From positions 2,700,647 to 2,764,646 of the forward strand of contig CM067307.1 of NCBI GenBank assembly GCA_034231615.1: DNA of 64,000 bases, written 5' to 3'. Made by a program: the position numbers and the translations under genes. Of this stretch, positions 11,262 through 22,457 are shown one piece after another (within the stretch, counting starts at the first letter, position 1; each line of letters opens with the position of its first letter). The DNA comes from Meghimatium bilineatum. Lineage: Eukaryota > Mollusca > Gastropoda > Stylommatophora > Philomycidae. The notes under the pieces were generated by a model that was given only the letters and a program-made list of their open reading frames with translations, had not been told where the DNA came from and did no database searches.

Positions 11262-13432
11262 TCACATTTGTGTGAGAATATATCAACTACAATGTTCCAC
11301 ATTACCCTTACATTTGTGAGAGAATATCTCAACTACAATGTTCCACATTACCCTTACATTTGTGAGAGAATATCTCAACTACAATGTTCCACATTACCCT
11401 TACATTTGTGAGAGAATATCTCAACTACAATGTTCCACATTACCCTTACATTTGAGTGAGAATATCTGAACTACAATGTTCCACATTACCCTTACATTTG
11501 TGAGAGAATATCTCAACTACAATGTTCCACATTACCCTTACATTTGTGAGAGAATATCTCAACTACAATGTTCCACATTACCCTTACATTTGTGAGAGAA
11601 TATCTCAACTACAATGTTCCACATTACCCTTACATTTGTGAGAGAATATCTCAACTACAATGTTCCACATTACCCTTACATTTGAGAGAGAATATATCAA
11701 CTACAATGTTCCACATTACCCTTACATTTGAGTGAGAATATCTGAACTACAATGTTCCACATTACCCTTACATTTGTGAGAGAATATCTGAACTACAATG
11801 TTCCACATTACCCTTACATTTGAGAGAGAATATCTGAACTACAATGTTCCACATTACCCTTACATTTGAGTGAGAATATCTGAACTACAATGTTCCACAT
11901 TACCCTTACATTTGAGTGAGAATATCTGAACTACAATGTTCCACATTACCCTTACATTTGAGTGAGAATATCTGAACTACAATGTTCCACATTACCCTTA
12001 CATTTGAGAGAGAATATCTGAACTACAATGTTCCACATTACCCTTACATTTGAGAGAGAATATCTGAACTACAATGTTCCACATTACCCTTACATTTGAG
12101 AGAGAATATCTGAACTACAATGTTCCACATTACCCTTACATTTGAGAGAGAATATCTGAACTACAATGTTCCACATTACCCTTACATTTGAGAGAGAATA
12201 TCTGAACTACAATGTTCCACATTACCCTTACATTTGAGAGAGAATATCTGAACTACAATGTTCCACATTACCCTTACATTTGAGAGAGAATATCTGAACT
12301 ACAATGTTCCACATTACCCTTACATTTGAGTGAGAATATCTGAACTACAATGTTCCACATTACCCTTACATTTGAGTGAGAATATCTGAACTACAATGTT
12401 CCACATTACCCTTACATTTGAGTGAGAATATCTGAACTACAATGTTCCACATTACCCTTACATTTGAGAGAGAATATCTGAACAACAATGTTCCACATTA
12501 CCCTTACATTTGAGAGAGAATATCTGAACTACAATGTTCCACATTACCCTTACATTTGAGTGAGAATATCTGAACTACAATGTTCCACATTACCCTTACA
12601 TTTGAGTGAGAATATCTGAACTACAATGTTCCACATTACCCTTACATTTGAGTGAGAATATCTGAACTACAATGTTCCACATTACCCTTACATTTGAGTG
12701 AGAATATCTGAACTACAATGTTCCACATTACCCTTACATTTGAGAGAGAATATCTGAACAACAATGTTCTACATTATCCTTACATTTGAGTGAGAATATC
12801 TGAACTACAATGTTCCACATTACCCTTACATTTGAGTGAGAATATCTGAACTACAATGTTCCACATTACCCTTACATTTGAGAGAGAATATCTGAACTAC
12901 AATGTTCCACATTACCCTTACATTTGAGAGAGAATATCTGAACTACAATGTTCTACATTACCCTTACATTTGAGAGAGAATATCTGAACAACAATGTTCT
13001 ACATTATCCTTACATTTGAGTGAGAATATCTGAACTACAATGTTCCACATTACCCTTACATTTGAGAGAGAATATCTGAACTACAATGTTCCACATTACC
13101 CTTACATTTGAGAGAGAATATCTGAACTACAATGTTCCACATTACCCTTACATTTGAGAGAGAATATCTGAACTACAATGTTCCACATTACCCTTACATT
13201 TGAGAGAGAATATCTGAACTACAATGTTCCACATTACCCTTACATTTGAGTGAGAATATCTGAACTACAATGTTCCACATTACCCTTAAATTTGAGTGAG
13301 AATATCTGAACTACAATGTTCTACATTACCCTTACATTTGAGTGAGAATATCTGAACTACAATGTTCTACATTACCCTTACACTTGAGAGAGAATATATC
13401 AACTACAATGTTCCACATTACCCTTACATTTG
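11262..13432. repeat. 46-bp satellite array, about 47 copies
   Basis: Head-to-tail 46-bp units share 'ACAATGTTCCACATTACCC' and TTACATTTGAG.GAGAATATCTGAACT. The first nine or so copies are mainly a TGTGAGAG/ATCTCAACT subtype. Later copies are GAGAGAG or GAGTGAG with ATCTGAACT, so subtypes are spatially sorted, as expected from local unequal exchange. The last 12 or so copies (from about 12891) are also present at the start of each later composite unit. Confidence 0.95.
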
Positions 13433-13488
13433 CTGACATCTGAATAGTTACCTGAACCAATATATGTTCCATACTGAATAAAGCGTGT

Positions 13489-14376
13489 AGAAATACAGGA
13501 GTCCAATGGTTAGCCAGACTATTCACAATAGCTTGGTCAGAAAGAAAATTACCAGATGAATGGCAAAAATCTGTAATTGTACCACTATTGAAAAACAAAG
13601 GTAATAAGAGAGAGTGTGAATCATATAGAGGCATCTCCTTGTTAAGCCGCACAGGTAAAATCTACGCAAAAATAATAGAACAAAGAATGCGATACATTGC
13701 AGAACTACAGTTGAGCCCCTCTCAGTTTGGCTTCAGTAGGGGAGCAAGCTGTACAGACGCACTTTTCACACTGAGACAACTGAGTGAAAAAGCAATCGAA
13801 TACAATAAAGATTTTAACACAGTATTTGTAGACAAGGAAAAGGCATTCGACAGAGTAGATAGAAACATTCTATGGGAAACCTTAGAAATGTATAACATCA
13901 GAGGACAACTGTTAGATAACATAAAATTGATACATCAAAAATGCCAAAGCTCAGTAAGAACAACAGATGGAATGACTGAACCTTTTGAAACAAGATCTGG
14001 AGTAAGACAAGGATGCCTACTTTCACCCCTACTTTTCAACATATACATGGTCAGAATAATAAAAGAAGCTCATATTAACAAAGAGGAAAACATTGCAAAT
14101 AAACCTGATGAAGAACTTAATAATGAAATCAATGAACTATTATTTGCTGATGATCAAAGTTTAATATACAAAGATGAGGAAACTTTACAAAAGCACATCA
14201 ATGCATTGTTGTTAGCATGTCAGAAGTACAACATGAAAATTAATGTACAAAAAACAGAAGTTATGAAAATTAGCAAGTCTTCAACACCAATGAATATAAC
14301 AATAGATAACACCAAAGTGAAACAAGCCAAAGAATTTAAATATCTAGGCAGCATTTTTCCGAAGATGGAAGACTAG
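13489..14376 (+). pseudogene. LINE RT domain, unit copy 1
   Basis: The first catalytic motif FVDKEKAFDRVD, SGVRQGCLLSPLLFNIYM and the active site FADDQ are present (residues 80-91, 137-155 and 186-190 counted from 13588). The frame ends at 'YLGSIFPKMED' because a T run at 14354-14358 is one base short. With one more T it reads on as SEDGRLDREIETTYQ into the next frame. All four unit copies share the frameshift, so it predates the amplification. No N-terminal endonuclease is present. Confidence 0.85.
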
Positions 14377-14414
14377 ACAGAGAAATAGAAACAACGTACC
14401 AGAAAGAAAACACA

Positions 14415-14939
14415 GTGACTTACCAACTTTCACCATTACTTCTTCATCCAAAGATCAAGATGGAAATTAAAAAACAAATAATATCTACAATTTTTATACC
14501 AACACTGTGCTACCAATGTCAAACATGGTCTTTAACAGCTTCACAGCAAATAAAAATTGTCACATGTGAAATGAATTGTCTGAGGAAAGCTGCAATGGTT
14601 ACAAAACTAGATCAAATAAGAAATGAAGAAATTAGGAAAAGAGTTGGTATCGAACATATTGAGAGACAGCAAGTAAAATGGTTCAGTCACCTTATGAGAA
14701 TGAAGCCAAACCAAATACCAATAAGAGCATATAATACAAGAATATCAGGGCGTGAGACCAAAGGTAGACCAAGAAAACGGTGGATAGAAAACATTAAGTT
14801 AACCTTGAACAAACATGGACTAAATGCAACCTCGGCGACACATCTGGCCATGAAACGACAGCTTAAGATACTACCCCTACTACGCTTAACGACAAGTGTG
14901 AATGCGATCAACAATCATTCACCTGGGGATAGACAATAG
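14415..14939 (+). pseudogene. LINE RT thumb and C-terminus, unit copy 1
   Basis: This frame gives IFIPTLCYQCQTWSLTASQQ, CLRKAAMVTKLDQIRNEEIRKR, EHIERQQVKWFSHLMRM and GRPRKRWIENIKLTLNKHGL. Four residues (IISC) expected before EHIERQQ are missing: a 12-bp deletion relative to copy 2 and to the paralogue at 52809-53240. It is shared with copies 3 and 4. Confidence 0.85.
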
Positions 14940-14965
14940 ACTGAATGAACCTGTATTTGCCTGTA

Positions 14966-15000
14966 TCTGAGAGAATATCTGAACTACAATATATATTCCA
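14966..15000. repeat. 46-bp satellite remnant after the LINE
   Basis: 'GAGAGAATATCTGAACTACA' followed by ATATATATTCCACATT is one decayed satellite unit on the far side of the LINE, evidence that the LINE landed inside the array. The equivalents lie near 24003, 32860 and 41597. Confidence 0.7.
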
Positions 15001-15239
15001 CATTGATGTTACAACCATTCATAATTGAAAGCATGCTTGAACTGAAGCTTGTCCATACCAAGTAACAATTTATTGTATCAATTGAGATCGAGTTTTGAAC
15101 ATTAACTGTTCCATATATCTGAGAGACATTCTCGTGACAAAACAATATGCTTTCACAAGGAGCACAGCCATAAACTGAGTGTCAATAATACTACGATAAA
15201 GAAATGTGTATACTCAGATCCTGCCCTATAAGGAACCTG

Positions 15240-15480
15240 AACATACAGTATCCCACTGAGTCATGGAAGACTCCCATAGAGCTTTCATTATAGTGTTGTT
15301 TCCTCTGGCCAAAATGTCTGCCTCAACGTTTCATGCACACTTTTGAAGTATATGTTTGGCACTCTGTGCTGCCTGTCCACATGTACACATGGCAGTGTTG
15401 CCAATCTTGAACTTTGTATACATGTGACTGCGTATCAACAATGTTAGAACCAGTTTGTATCATCGTTTGTATCTGAGATA
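15240..15480 (-). pseudogene. Inverted I-clade LINE 3' end, unit copy 1
   Basis: The minus strand is closely similar to 4630-4790 of the I-clade LINE ('CAGTCACATGTATACAAAGT' and the Cys-rich segment through GCCAGAGGAAACAACACT). Only the C-terminal Cys/His part and the 3' end are present. The 66-codon minus-strand open frame here is in a different frame from the LINE protein. Confidence 0.8.
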
Positions 15481-16128
15481 GTGACGATCCCTGATCCCTC
15501 ACACCAACCCTCGTGTATGTCAATACCAGTGTTGTGTGAATTATTGTGATTTCGGGAATAATTTGTAAGAACGATCATAGAAATGGCTGAATTCCTGAAA
15601 CTGAGATGTATAATAAGAACATAACAATAGAAGAGAGAGAAATTAAAGTTTTATTTTTGAATAAAAATTAATAAATTCGCATTCATCGAGGAAGTGAATA
15701 TTGTAAACACATCGGAGAGCAGTTACCCAACATCTAGTTAGCTTAATAAATGTTTCTGTGTGCATGTCTTTTTTCTTATGACAGAATCGAAGAAAGAATA
15801 GAGAACCCAGGGAGGTTCCTGACGATTAAACAGATAAAAGGGTTTTTCCTTTTCATTGAATTAAAGTAATCATTTGGTAAGAACAAATGAATTGTATTTT
15901 TGTTATTGTTGATATGATAGAACATCATTTTTTAAAATTGAAAATTTTTTATTGTTTTTTTGTTTCAATAAACAGAACTTATCTGTGAATACAGGAAATT
16001 GTTTTCACATTATTTCAGTTTTATATTAACAAATTAGCTTGTATTGGGTTCTAAGTTCGGATTGATATCACCAGCCACAACCGAAGAGACAATAATCCTA
16101 TTGGAGGAACCTTAAGAGATACAAGAAC
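15481..16128. other. AT-rich non-coding stretch, unit copy 1
   Basis: No coding similarity is seen. It contains A/T runs near 15930-15965. Confidence 0.5.
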
Positions 16129-16374
16129 CACTATACTATACTATTATACTATACCACTATACTATACCACTATACTATACCACTATACTATACCACTATA
16201 CTATACCACTATACTATACCACTATACTATACCACTATACTATACCACTATACTATACCACTATACTATACCACTATACTATACCATTATACTATACCAC
16301 TATACTATACCACTATACTATACCATTATACTATACCACTATACTATACCCACTATACTATACCCACTATACGA
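16129..16374. repeat. 13-bp minisatellite, unit copy 1
   Basis: About 19 copies of ACCACTATACTAT with a few T-for-C variants and two 14-bp units at the right end. Confidence 0.95.
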
Positions 16375-16730
16375 TCAAAACGCATATTGCTGGAAAAGGT
16401 TCATACATGCCATACACAGGATCGAGAATACAGGATAGAAAGAAATATAAATATCTCATTAATCTATTTTACATCTATGCTTATTGTTACCTAGGTTACT
16501 GTGTAAACACATACGTCATTTCATTGTATGTATTATTTCTCCAATTATTATCTTCATTTATTATATATCTCCATCTGAATTCATCTATCTCTCCTATCAC
16601 TCGCTCTCTATCTGTCTGACTTTCTCTATCTCATTCATGTGATGTTTGTTGTTTCTATTACACAAGAGAAAATATGATAGTTGTATATGGGTGTTATTAC
16701 AGTAAAAATGTGTGCATGACATTATGATAC
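16375..16730. other. Spacer between 13-bp and 58-bp arrays, unit copy 1
   Basis: A 70-codon open frame (16407-16619) exists, but it is hydrophobic, low in complexity and unrecognised. I do not call it a gene. Short CTCTATCT-like runs lie near 16585-16630. Confidence 0.45.
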
Positions 16731-17890
16731 ATGTCTTACCGTACAGACATGACAGACCATGAGTAACATAACTAAAACATGAGAGAAATGTCTTACCGTA
16801 CTGACATGACAGAGCCATGAGTAACATAACTAAAACCTGAGAGAAATGTCTTACCGTACTGACATGACAGAGCCATGAGTAACATAACTAAAACATGAGA
16901 GAAATGTCTTACCGTACTGACATGACAGAGCCATGAGTAACATAAAATGAATCTGAGAGAAATGTCTTACCGTACTGACATGACAGAGCCATGAGTAACA
17001 TAACTAAAACATGAGAGAAATGTCTTACCGTACTGACATGACAGAGCCATGAGTAACATAACTAAAACATGAGAGAAATGTCTTACCGTACTGACATGAC
17101 AGAGCCATGAGTAACATAACTAAAACATGAGAGAAATGTCTTACCGTACTGACATGACAGAGCCATGAGTAACATAACTAAAACCTGAGAGAAATGTCTT
17201 ACCGTACTGACATGACAGAGCCATGAGTAACATAACTAAAACATGAGAGAAATGTCTTACCGTACTGACATGACAGAGCCATGAGTAACATAGATTGAGC
17301 CTGAGAGAAATGTCTTACCGTACTGACATGACAGAGCCATGAGTAACATAACTAAAACATGAGAGAAATGTCTTACCGTACTGACATGACAGAGCCATGA
17401 GTAACATAACTAAAACATGAGAGAAATGTCTTACCGTACTGACATGACAGAGCCATGAGTAACATAACTAAAACATGAGAGAAATGTCTTACCGTACTGA
17501 CATGACAGAGCCATGAGTAACATAACTAAAACCTGAGAGAAATGTCTTACCGTACTGACATGACAGAGCCATGAGTAACATAACTAAAACATGAGAGAAA
17601 TGTCTTACCGTACTGACATGACAGAGCCATGAGTAACATAGATTGAGCCTGAGAGAAATGTCTTACCGTACTGACATGACAGAGCCATGAGTAACATAAC
17701 TAAAACATGAGAGAAATGTCTTACCGTACTGACATGACAGAGCCATGAGTAACATAACTAAAACATGAGAGAAATGTCTTACCGTACTGACATGACAGAG
17801 TCATGAGTAACATAAGTAAAACCTGAGAGAAATGTCTTACCGTACTGACATGACAGAGCCATGAGTAACATAACTAAAACCTGAGAAATG
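16731..17890. repeat. 58-bp minisatellite, 20 copies, unit copy 1
   Basis: The unit contains 'ATGTCTTACCGTACTGACAT' followed by GACAGAGCCATGAGTAACATAACTAAAACATGAGAGAA. Variants with GATTGAGCC or AATGAATC at the unit end are placed irregularly. Five units fewer are present in the other three composite copies. Confidence 0.95.
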
Positions 17891-17980
17891 AAATAGAAAT
17901 ATAAACATTTCGTAGTTTATCTATGCTGTAAGTGATTGTTAGAAAAAAACATTAAATTTAAATTATAATTTGTGTTTATA

Positions 17981-18425
17981 GATATTGGTAACACGTGGAT
18001 ATTGGTAACACATGGATATTGGTAACACATGGATATTGGTAACATACAGATATTGCTAACACATGGATATTGGTAACACATGGATATTGGTAACACGTGG
18101 ATATTGGTAACACATAGATATTGGTAACACGTGGATATTAGTACCACTTGGATATTGGTAACACATAGATATTGGTAACACATAGATATTGGTAACACAT
18201 AGATATTGGTAACACATAGATATTGGTAACACGTGGATATTAGTACCACTTGGATATTGGTAACACATAGATATTGGTAACACGTGGATATTAGTACCAC
18301 ATGGATATTGGTAACACATAGATATTGGTAACACATAGATATTGGTAACACATAGATATTGGTAACACATAGATATTGGTAACACGTGGATATTAGTACC
18401 ACTTGGATATTGGTAACACATAGAT
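17981..18425. repeat. 17-bp minisatellite, about 26 copies, unit copy 1
   Basis: The unit is GATATTGGTAACACATA, with ACACGTG and TAGTACCACTTG variants arranged in a recurring order, suggesting a higher-order pattern of several units. The long open frames across it (Tyr/Cys/Asn-rich) are by-products of the repeat. Confidence 0.95.
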
Positions 18426-18513
18426 GTCTGACACAACCTACAACTTACTAGGACAGTGACTGCGACACCAAATTTATATACTTTTATATGTCTGATACAA
18501 TCAGCAACTGACT

Positions 18514-19060
18514 GAAGTGCTTTATATTGAAGTGTTTTATACTGACCTGTTTTCTAGTGAAGTGTTTTATATTGAATAGTTTTATACTGCGCTGTTTTCT
18601 AGTGAAGTGTTTTATATTGAATAGTTTTATACTGAAGTGTTTTATATTGAATAGTTTTATACTGAAGTGTTTTATATTGAATTGTTTTATACTGAAGTGT
18701 TTTATATTGAATTGTTTTATACTGAAGTGTTTTATATTGAAGTGTTTTATTCTGAAGTGTTTTATATTGAATTGTTTTATACTGAAGTGTTTTATATTGA
18801 ATAGTTTTATACTGAAGTGTTTTATATTGAATTGTTTTATACTGAAGTGTTTTATATTGAATTGTTTTATACTGAAGTGTTTTATATTGAATAGTTTTAT
18901 ACTGAAGTGTTTCATATTGAATTGTTTTATACTGAGCTGTTTCATACTGAAGAGTTTTATATTGAAGTGTTTTATTCTGAAGTGTTTTATATTGAATAGT
19001 TTCATACTGAAGAGTTTTATATTGAAGTGTTTTATTCTGAAGTGTTTTATATTGAAGTGT
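18514..19060. repeat. 30-bp (2 x 15 bp) minisatellite, unit copy 1
   Basis: Alternating 15-bp half-units GAAGTGTTTTATATT and GAATTGTTTTATACT, about 36 in all. Because 15 is a multiple of three and stops are absent in several frames, long frames are open on both strands. They are not genes. Confidence 0.95.
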
Positions 19061-20764
19061 AACAGTAACCATTCTTTATCAGCCTTTAGAAATGACGAAT
19101 ATTTTTATTTGTTGACAAAATATTGGACAGTTTAAGATATTTGACGAGACCAGTGGTCCACGTAATAATTATTTGAGTGGAGCTCAGTGAGGAAGACAAG
19201 TAGAGTAATCGGCCGTTTTTTGTGTTTGTTGTTAGTAAGCCTGAACGGTCATGGTTTTTGCCAGGACAAGTAGACACCAAAAAGTTAAGTTAAGGAGTTT
19301 TCTAATGTGATTGAAAAATAAAATGAACACTAGATAATATTGTAGAAAGATAGGAGAAAGTAGATGAATATAACTCAGGAAAAAAACGTGAAAGAAAAGA
19401 TACCCGTGAATTGTGAGAAAAGGGAAGAAAGAACTGATACATTGATTTGAATTCAGTTGGTAGTTGAAGCTGACTAGCGTAAACATCTAACCTAGTAAAG
19501 TAAAATATTTATGCTACATGGCACGTCAGATCAGAATTTCTAGATCCAAGAGTCGGAGCAGACACAGGTTTACAAGTAATTTCAGAAGTTAATTTTCCAC
19601 AAGTCAAGTAAATGGAATCATCGAAGAAAACCTCCAACAACATTCTACTGTATAACAACCATCAGTAGGGAATCTGAGATAAGCAACGTATAGGAAGACA
19701 GTGTTGAATTTGTGGGATAAAAGTAGTTATATATTTTGTACTGTAGTAAGAAGTTGTAATTCTGTCAAAGTTAAGTGGAAACATTTGTAGAGTAGTTAAA
19801 AGTCTTAAGCAAGGATCAGATAGTCACGGATGAGTGAATCAATGTACGAAATAATTAACCAACATGTGTTAACAGACTTGGGTCAAATTCCGGTGAAGCA
19901 ATTTTGAAGATGTGTCAAATTGAGTTAGGCAGTTTGATTGTAAACACTAGAGGCGAGATGTGTACTAATTGAAGTGATATTAGAATTGTAGTTAGTAGGC
20001 TACAAACATAGGAAGAAACGTGAACTAGTAAATGATATATATTAATAAGTTTCATTGAAAAGTTGATGAAGTAAGTGGAGTTTTTCAATTGTCAATTGTA
20101 TTTTGATTACAATGTACCCACTTATTTATGAAGTCAACTACAGCGAGTTAAAGTGAAAGATAGACATTTATCACTTTTTGAGAATATAGAGGACTGACTA
20201 TTTAGTTTGCAACCAATGTGATCAGTATTGTAGAACTAGGACAATGAGTGTTTATAAGTGAACTTGAAAGTACTAATGTCTTTACAAAGAAGAATCTTAA
20301 CATTGAATGTCAAGAACGAATAGAATTTTAGGAAATATAAATTATAGGTCTACAAATAGACATTTTTATATAAAAAGGTAACCTAATTGTATTGTGATCT
20401 ATCAAATAGAACTAGAGAAAGTGTGTTTAACTTAAGGATGTGTAGCTGTCTGAAAAATTACCAAATATTAATCTGATAAAGTTGTGATATAATTTAAAAG
20501 CGAAAAGGTTTGTAATCTACGTTTTCATGCAGTTGCATTGACGTCCTTAATGTACTCACAACTAGGTTATCATCTAGGTCTAAAAATAGACATTTTTGTA
20601 AAACAAAGTAACCTGATTGTATTGTGTGTAGATTTCCAAGACGGAGAGCGTATAGTTTCTTTAGAACGGTGATCACAGTCTTTGCACTTTTACGAAAAAA
20701 GACACGATATATTTTGCAAACCACTTGCACAGGATGTCTTTGACATAACTCTTGCATGAAACAT
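19061..20764. other. Non-coding spacer, unit copy 1
   Basis: About 1.7 kb with no recognised protein. It holds an imperfect direct repeat of about 50 bp (20347-20396 and 20577-20627, sharing ATAGACATTTTT.TA.AA and TAACCT.ATTGTATTGTG). A minus-strand frame of 87 codons at 20494-20757 has no recognisable family. Confidence 0.5.
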
Positions 20765-20852
20765 TTTATTCTGTAAAACCTGACATAACATCCACATGCA
20801 ACATTCTATTAGAAGATGTGTATGACACAACTATCAAAACTTTGTATTAGAC
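20765..20852. repeat. Degenerate 40-bp repeat flanking the hAT, unit copy 1
   Basis: About two decayed copies of the repeat seen at 50146-50275 (GTGTATGACACAACTATCA). The last one ends in TATTAGAC, directly abutting the hAT end. Confidence 0.65.
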
Positions 20853-21909
20853 CAAGGGTGGGGAAACTACGGCCCCCGGGCCACATGCGACCGCCATTGG
20901 ATATTATGCAGCCCTCAAACACAATTTTAAATAAACGAAAAATCGTCACAATTGATTTTTTCCCCATTAATATTATGCAGAAATCCATTAGAATTTTAAT
21001 TTGACTTTCTTTTATATTAAATATACAATATTTGTTTTCCAATTTTACATTATTTAAATATTGATATATATATATATATATATCGTCAATGAAATTTGAC
21101 TACGTTTAATATGAGTGTTTAGCATTGAGTAATTTATTATACTAGAATTTACGTAATTTTAGTGGCTGAATGTTTCTCAATGACTATAAGTACCCGAACG
21201 ATATAAATTTATAAAGGTTGAAAATTGCCTTTCAAATTATAATTAGTTATTTTTAACTTTTAAGCATTATGTTGGGATGTATGTTTAGTTTATATTAAAA
21301 AGATGTTTCATACAAAATAGAATATCGCTAAAAGCTGTTATAATTAATAATACATCGTTACAACAATAATGTATCGTTAGACATGACCCCCCAACCTTAT
21401 ATCCTACGAATGGAATGCGCAAAAACTCGATTTGCAATCATTTAAGATACGTTGTTCCTGGGGAATTCCTGGTGTGTTTTAATAACTATCACGTTTGTAG
21501 TTTCCATTCATGAATTTCCGTATTTATATTGCAACCGAGTTTTCTAAATCTAAATAATTATATTCGCGCTGCCGGAAGCGCATTTGTTTTTTAATTAATT
21601 TTGCAACATTTTAAGATATTTTTATTATAATGAGTGCATCCAAAAAACGTAAGATTGAAGAAGAGTGTCGAGTTTCCAAAGACAAATGGAGTACCAAATA
21701 TTGTTTTATGCAAGTTGGCAACAAATCTGTTTGCTTGCTGTGTCACGCATCAGTGGCTGTTTTTAAAGAAAATAACTTAAAAAGAAATTACCAGACAAAA
21801 CATCCCATTTTCGGACACAATCTAACATCTGAAGAAAGGAAATGAAAATGAATGAAATTGGTAAAAAGTTTAGAGAAACAACAAACTGTGTTTATAAAAC
21901 AGTCTTCAA
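20853..21909 (+). mobile_element. hAT transposon 5' part, truncated, unit copy 1
   Basis: It begins with the terminal repeat CAAGGGTGGGGAAACTACGG and runs through the 5' untranslated region to the first 90 or so transposase codons. It is cut at 'CAGTCTTCAA', where satellite of the next unit begins. It contains a TA run near 21062. Confidence 0.85.
21630..21845 (+). pseudogene. hAT transposase N-terminus (GTF2IRD2/Charlie8-like), copy 1
   Basis: 71 codons open with MSASKKRKIEEECRVSKDKW and a zinc-finger-like CLLCHASVAVFKENN..RNYQTKH (Cys-x2-Cys...His-x4-His type). This resembles the N-terminus of Charlie8-type hAT transposases, domesticated in vertebrates as GTF2IRD2. The frame ends at TGA after EERK. 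Related coding sequence (KSLEKQQTVFIKQS) continues in another frame until the unit junction. Confidence 0.8.
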
Positions 21910-21915
21910 CTACAA
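21910..21915. other. Unit junction 1-2, 6-bp filler
   Basis: CTACAA lies between the hAT breakpoint (TCTTCAA) and the satellite (TCTGAACTACAATG). It equals a piece of the satellite, so it may be satellite-derived. The same bases occur at 30779-30784 and 39516-39521. Confidence 0.85.
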
Positions 21916-22457
21916 TCTGAACTACAATGTTCCACATTACCCTTACATTTGAGAGAGAATATCTGAACTACAATGTTCTACATTACCCTTACATTTGAGA
22001 GAGAATATCTGAACAACAATGTTCTACATTATCCTTACATTTGAGTGAGAATATCTGAACTACAATGTTCCACATTACCCTTACATTTGAGAGAGAATAT
22101 CTGAACTACAATGTTCCACATTACCCTTACATTTGAGAGAGAATATCTGAACTACAATGTTCCACATTACCCTTACATTTGAGAGAGAATATCTGAACTA
22201 CAATGTTCCACATTACCCTTACATTTGAGAGAGAATATCTGAACTACAATGTTCCACATTACCCTTACATTTGAGTGAGAATATCTGAACTACAATGTTC
22301 CACATTACCCTTAAATTTGAGTGAGAATATCTGAACTACAATGTTCTACATTACCCTTACATTTGAGTGAGAATATCTGAACTACAATGTTCTACATTAC
22401 CCTTACACTTGAGAGAGAATATATCAACTACAATGTTCCACATTACCCTTACATTTG
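21916..22457. repeat. 46-bp satellite, about 12 copies, unit copy 2
   Basis: Equivalent to the last 12 copies of the long array (12891-13432), with the same order of variants, including the AACAACAATGTTCTACATTATCC unit. Confidence 0.95.

Larger units (their letters stand above)
13433..14960 (+). mobile_element. RTE-like LINE 3' fragment in unit copy 1
   Basis: A 5'-truncated LINE lies inside the 46-bp satellite: satellite sequence stops at 13432 and a satellite remnant (GAGAGAATATCTGAACTACAAT) resumes near 14968. The protein starts inside the RT fingers (readable in frame from about 13489) and runs to the stop at 14937-14939, with one frameshift. The 3' end 'CCTGGGGATAGACAATAGAC' matches that of the LINE inserted at 52809-53240. 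Confidence 0.85.
12891..21909 (+). repeat. Composite tandem unit, copy 1 (9019 bp)
   Basis: First of four head-to-tail copies. The left limit is where homology to the start of copy 2 begins inside the 46-bp satellite. The right limit is inside the hAT at 'CAGTCTTCAA'. Copy 1 has 20 copies of the 58-bp repeat (15 in the others), the 12-bp deletion in the LINE, and private differences around 19380-19430. Confidence 0.9.

Noticed and set aside
13332-13652. 106-codon minus-strand frame over the satellite/LINE border, repeated in each unit
   Set aside because: It is antisense to the LINE RT and satellite, with no recognisable domain.
15323-15523. 66-codon minus-strand frame with CQTYTSKVC
   Set aside because: It is the wrong frame of an inverted LINE 3' fragment.
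16731-17890. 58-bp repeat considered as a CRISPR array
   Set aside because: The whole unit is conserved with no variable spacers, there are no cas genes and the DNA is clearly animal.
17917-18436. 126- and 161-codon frames made of CYQYLCVTNI-like repeats
   Set aside because: By-product of the 17-bp minisatellite. 51 bp (three units) is a multiple of three, so all frames cycle without stops.
18484-19135. Long open frames on both strands (157-202 codons, up to 242 in copy 2) rich in Cys-Phe-Ile-Leu or Gln-Tyr-Lys-Thr
   Set aside because: They are created by 15-bp half-units, which keep several frames open at once. They have no start context, no family and no bias for one frame.
20494-20757. 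87-codon minus-strand frame in the unit spacer, repeated in each unit
   Set aside because: No family recognised. Identity between units reflects recent duplication, not selection.
20809-21042. 77-codon minus-strand and 62-codon plus-strand frames at the hAT left end
   Set aside because: They overlap the terminal inverted repeat and 5' untranslated region of the hAT.
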